Shown one piece after another: positions 62,474 to 64,000 of a DNA stretch of 64,000 nucleotides (the first letter of the stretch is position 1; each line of letters begins with the position of its first letter). Source of the stretch: Dipteris shenzhenensis (lineage: Eukaryota > Polypodiophyta > Polypodiopsida > Gleicheniales); NCBI GenBank assembly GCA_047967505.1, contig CM106538.1; one strand, 5' to 3'. The notes under the pieces are model-generated. The model worked only from the letters and a program-made list of their open reading frames with translations, made no database searches and was not told the DNA's origin. The position numbers and the translations under genes were made by a program.

Positions 62474-63030
62474 GGCAAACCATTGCTCATCAAGCATCCT
62501 AAGATTCTCAAGCAGAATGGCATCCCGATTCCCCGTCCTCATAAAATGGGCTGTCATGACAATAGTCTTTTCATTTTAAAACAATACATCCTGTGGGCTT
62601 TTTGATTAATCACTGCACCCAATAACCTGGCCTTTTTTTCTTGTTAGTTAACTTCCTTCTTCACTGCTCTCCAGCCCACCTATGCATCCTTCACTGCTAT
62701 TCTGCCCTCGGGCACATGTGCATCTTTCTTTCCCCTACTTCCAATTTGGCATGGCAAAACATTGCCCATCAAACATCCTAGGATTCTTAAGCGGAATGGC
62801 ATCCTGATCCCCGTCCTCATAAAATGGGCTGTCATCACAATAGTCTCTTCATTGTGAAAAGTATACAACCTGGGTCACTGCACCCCATAACCTGCCCTTT
62901 TTTTGCTTTTATTTAACTTCCTTCTTCACTACTCTGCTGCCCATAACCATCTCACTGATGGATGAAAGCATCCTCCATCCTTTCTTTCAATTGTGGAGTA
63001 TATGGAATCGTACTCACATTTCCTTAATTG
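62474..63030 (-). repeat. 279-bp tandem duplication carrying a KTIVMTAHFMRTG coding motif
   Basis: GGCAAA(A)CATTGC(T/C)CATCAA at 62474 and 62753. The match continues over CATCCTAxGATTCTxAAGC, CCCCGTCCTCATAAAATGGG and CTGTCATxACAATAGTCT, then on to TTAACTTCCTTCTTCACT. Read on the minus strand each unit encodes TIVMTAHFMRTG and MLDEQWFAKAG-like sequence with breaks. A related RKTIVMTTTIVKS occurs in the coiled-coil pseudogene at 16.35 kb, so both may derive from one repetitive gene family. Confidence 0.7.
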
Positions 63031-63530
63031 ATTGAAGATTCTCCACCATGCCCTCAAAGTCTTTTAAACTTTTGAGACGTTTTAGCTTCTCACGTCCTGA
63101 AAAACACTTGCTCTGAAACCGGCCTCTATGCACTCAGAGGGCAGTGGAACTAAACCTTTAATCACTTCAGCACTTATTTACAGCTCACAAAGCATATATC
63201 ACGACCATTAACCATTGCATGATCACCATTTGGCATTTACCCATTTGTTCACAAACAAAACCACTGAAAAAAGGATGGAGGCTAGAATGCCCCTGCTCAA
63301 CAAACATAGACAAGTGCACCCGATTGGCCCCAAACACCGTGGCGCAAGAATTCCAAGAGCATTTACAAGAGCCGACCAGCAAGAATTCCACTGAATACAC
63401 TGCTCAAAATCTATGTGATCCCCAGCAATCAATAGTCAAGATGCATCAATATCATGAAGTCTCACAGCAGAAATATTGTCAGCTCAGTATCTCGGATAAA
63501 ACGTACAGTGTCATCAAGCGACCTCATGAA

Positions 63531-64000
63531 ATCACAGTGAGACCGTCTGTACTGAGGGAGTGGAGGTGCTACCCCCCTCTCGAACATCAGGTAATGCTCC
63601 AGACGCTTGCTCTGCTAAACTACCTGTAGGAGCCCAGACCACAGTCGGCTCTAACTGAAAAGCATCAAGGTAAAGCTGCAATAGTCCAAATGAATCTGCC
63701 ACTTCACCTTCCTCCATCCATTTCGCATCAAGTGATGAATTTTGAAATTTTACCAAGTAGCGGTACAGCTTTCTCGTGTAAAGCATGCAAGGGAGAAGCA
63801 ATTTCTGCAAAGTACTTTATAAACCGTTGATAGTATTTACACAACCCAAGGAAGCTTCTGACTTCATGCAGATTTTTCAGAATTGGCCAACTCCTTATGG
63901 CCTCAACTTTTGCAGGATCCATCTTGACTCCATCCTTTGACACTATATGACCAAGAAAATGAATCTCATGCATAAAGAACTCACTTTTCTAGGTGTTTAT
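63531..64000 (-). pseudogene. Ty3/gypsy fragment: RT end fused by deletion to chromodomain-like tail
   Basis: From the window edge the minus strand reads EIHFLGHIVSKDGVKMDPAK, VRSFLGLCKYYQRFIKYFAE and SPLHALHEK, the thumb/connection region of a gypsy RT. At about 63770 this passes directly into KLYRYLVKFQNSSLDAKWME, the chromodomain-like C-terminus normally found after the integrase. RNase H and integrase (roughly 2 kb in the gypsy at 42-44.7 kb) are therefore deleted. A purine tract followed by TAGCACC near 63571 may mark the start of a damaged 3' LTR. It is related to but clearly distinct from the gypsy element at 37.5 kb. The element continues past the window. Confidence 0.85.

Noticed and set aside
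1-64000. tRNA, rRNA or organellar gene content
   Set aside because: No cloverleaf or rRNA sequence was recognised; only tRNA-complementary primer sites of LTR elements were seen.

Overview
The window reads as nuclear DNA of a land plant with a large, transposon-dense genome. A fern or gymnosperm would fit the multi-kilobase intron and retroelement density, but this is inference. The only confidently recognised host gene is the 3' part of a signal peptide peptidase (SPP) gene on the minus strand at 55.1-61.2 kb. Its five in-window exons are phase-consistent and carry the YD and GLGD catalytic motifs. One intron is 5.15 kb, and the 5' exons lie outside the window or beyond a further large intron.

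Layout. 0-9.4 kb: a minus-strand CACTA/TNP2-like transposase fragment at the left edge, palindromic CGCTATATAGCG repeats, a long pyrimidine-rich tract, an ATGCTT/ATGCAT array, one open exon-like ORF (2852-3457), a LINE endonuclease remnant, a decayed LTR/primer-binding site and an unusual 2-kb array of TGTGCAT...TGCACA dyads. 9.4-15.3 kb: a complete young Ty1/copia element with an open 1354-codon polyprotein and 170-bp LTRs differing at one base. 15.4-26 kb: decayed material, including a broken coiled-coil gene, a copia gag remnant, LTR pieces and tandem duplications, then about 3 kb of apparently low-copy DNA.

26-54.8 kb is a cluster of non-LTR retroelements arranged head to tail in the same orientation, each separated by a (CT)n run. 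They share a 3' terminus: a short hairpin whose stem shows compensatory changes, then TTAATA(A), then CT repeats. Members are a near-full-length L1/Tx1-like LINE (30.9-36.2 kb, ORF1 open, ORF2 broken), two truncated LINEs, a copy only about 45 bp long, and two ORF1-only elements (36.4-37.5 plus 51.3-51.8 kb; 52.9-53.9 kb) resembling mammalian 'half-LINE' HAL1. One truncated LINE carries a 912-bp Tourist/Harbinger-like MITE with TAA target duplication.

A Ty3/gypsy chromovirus-like element (37531-51344, target duplication ATAGC) is inserted in one ORF1-only element, and a second Ty1/copia element on the minus strand (45581-51154, target duplication CAGCT) is inserted in the gypsy 3' LTR. This gives a three-level nest with clear relative ages. 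The gypsy LTR upstream of its TATA region holds a dense array of short perfect hairpins, mostly C(TNCG)G loops, that also form W-box-like palindromes. The inner copia LTR holds seven DRE/CRT cores next to a TATA box. A deleted gypsy fragment sits at the right edge.

The strongest candidates for something undescribed are the hairpin array in the gypsy LTR, the CT-microsatellite-associated LINE/half-LINE family with its covarying 3' hairpin, and the TGTGCAT dyad array.
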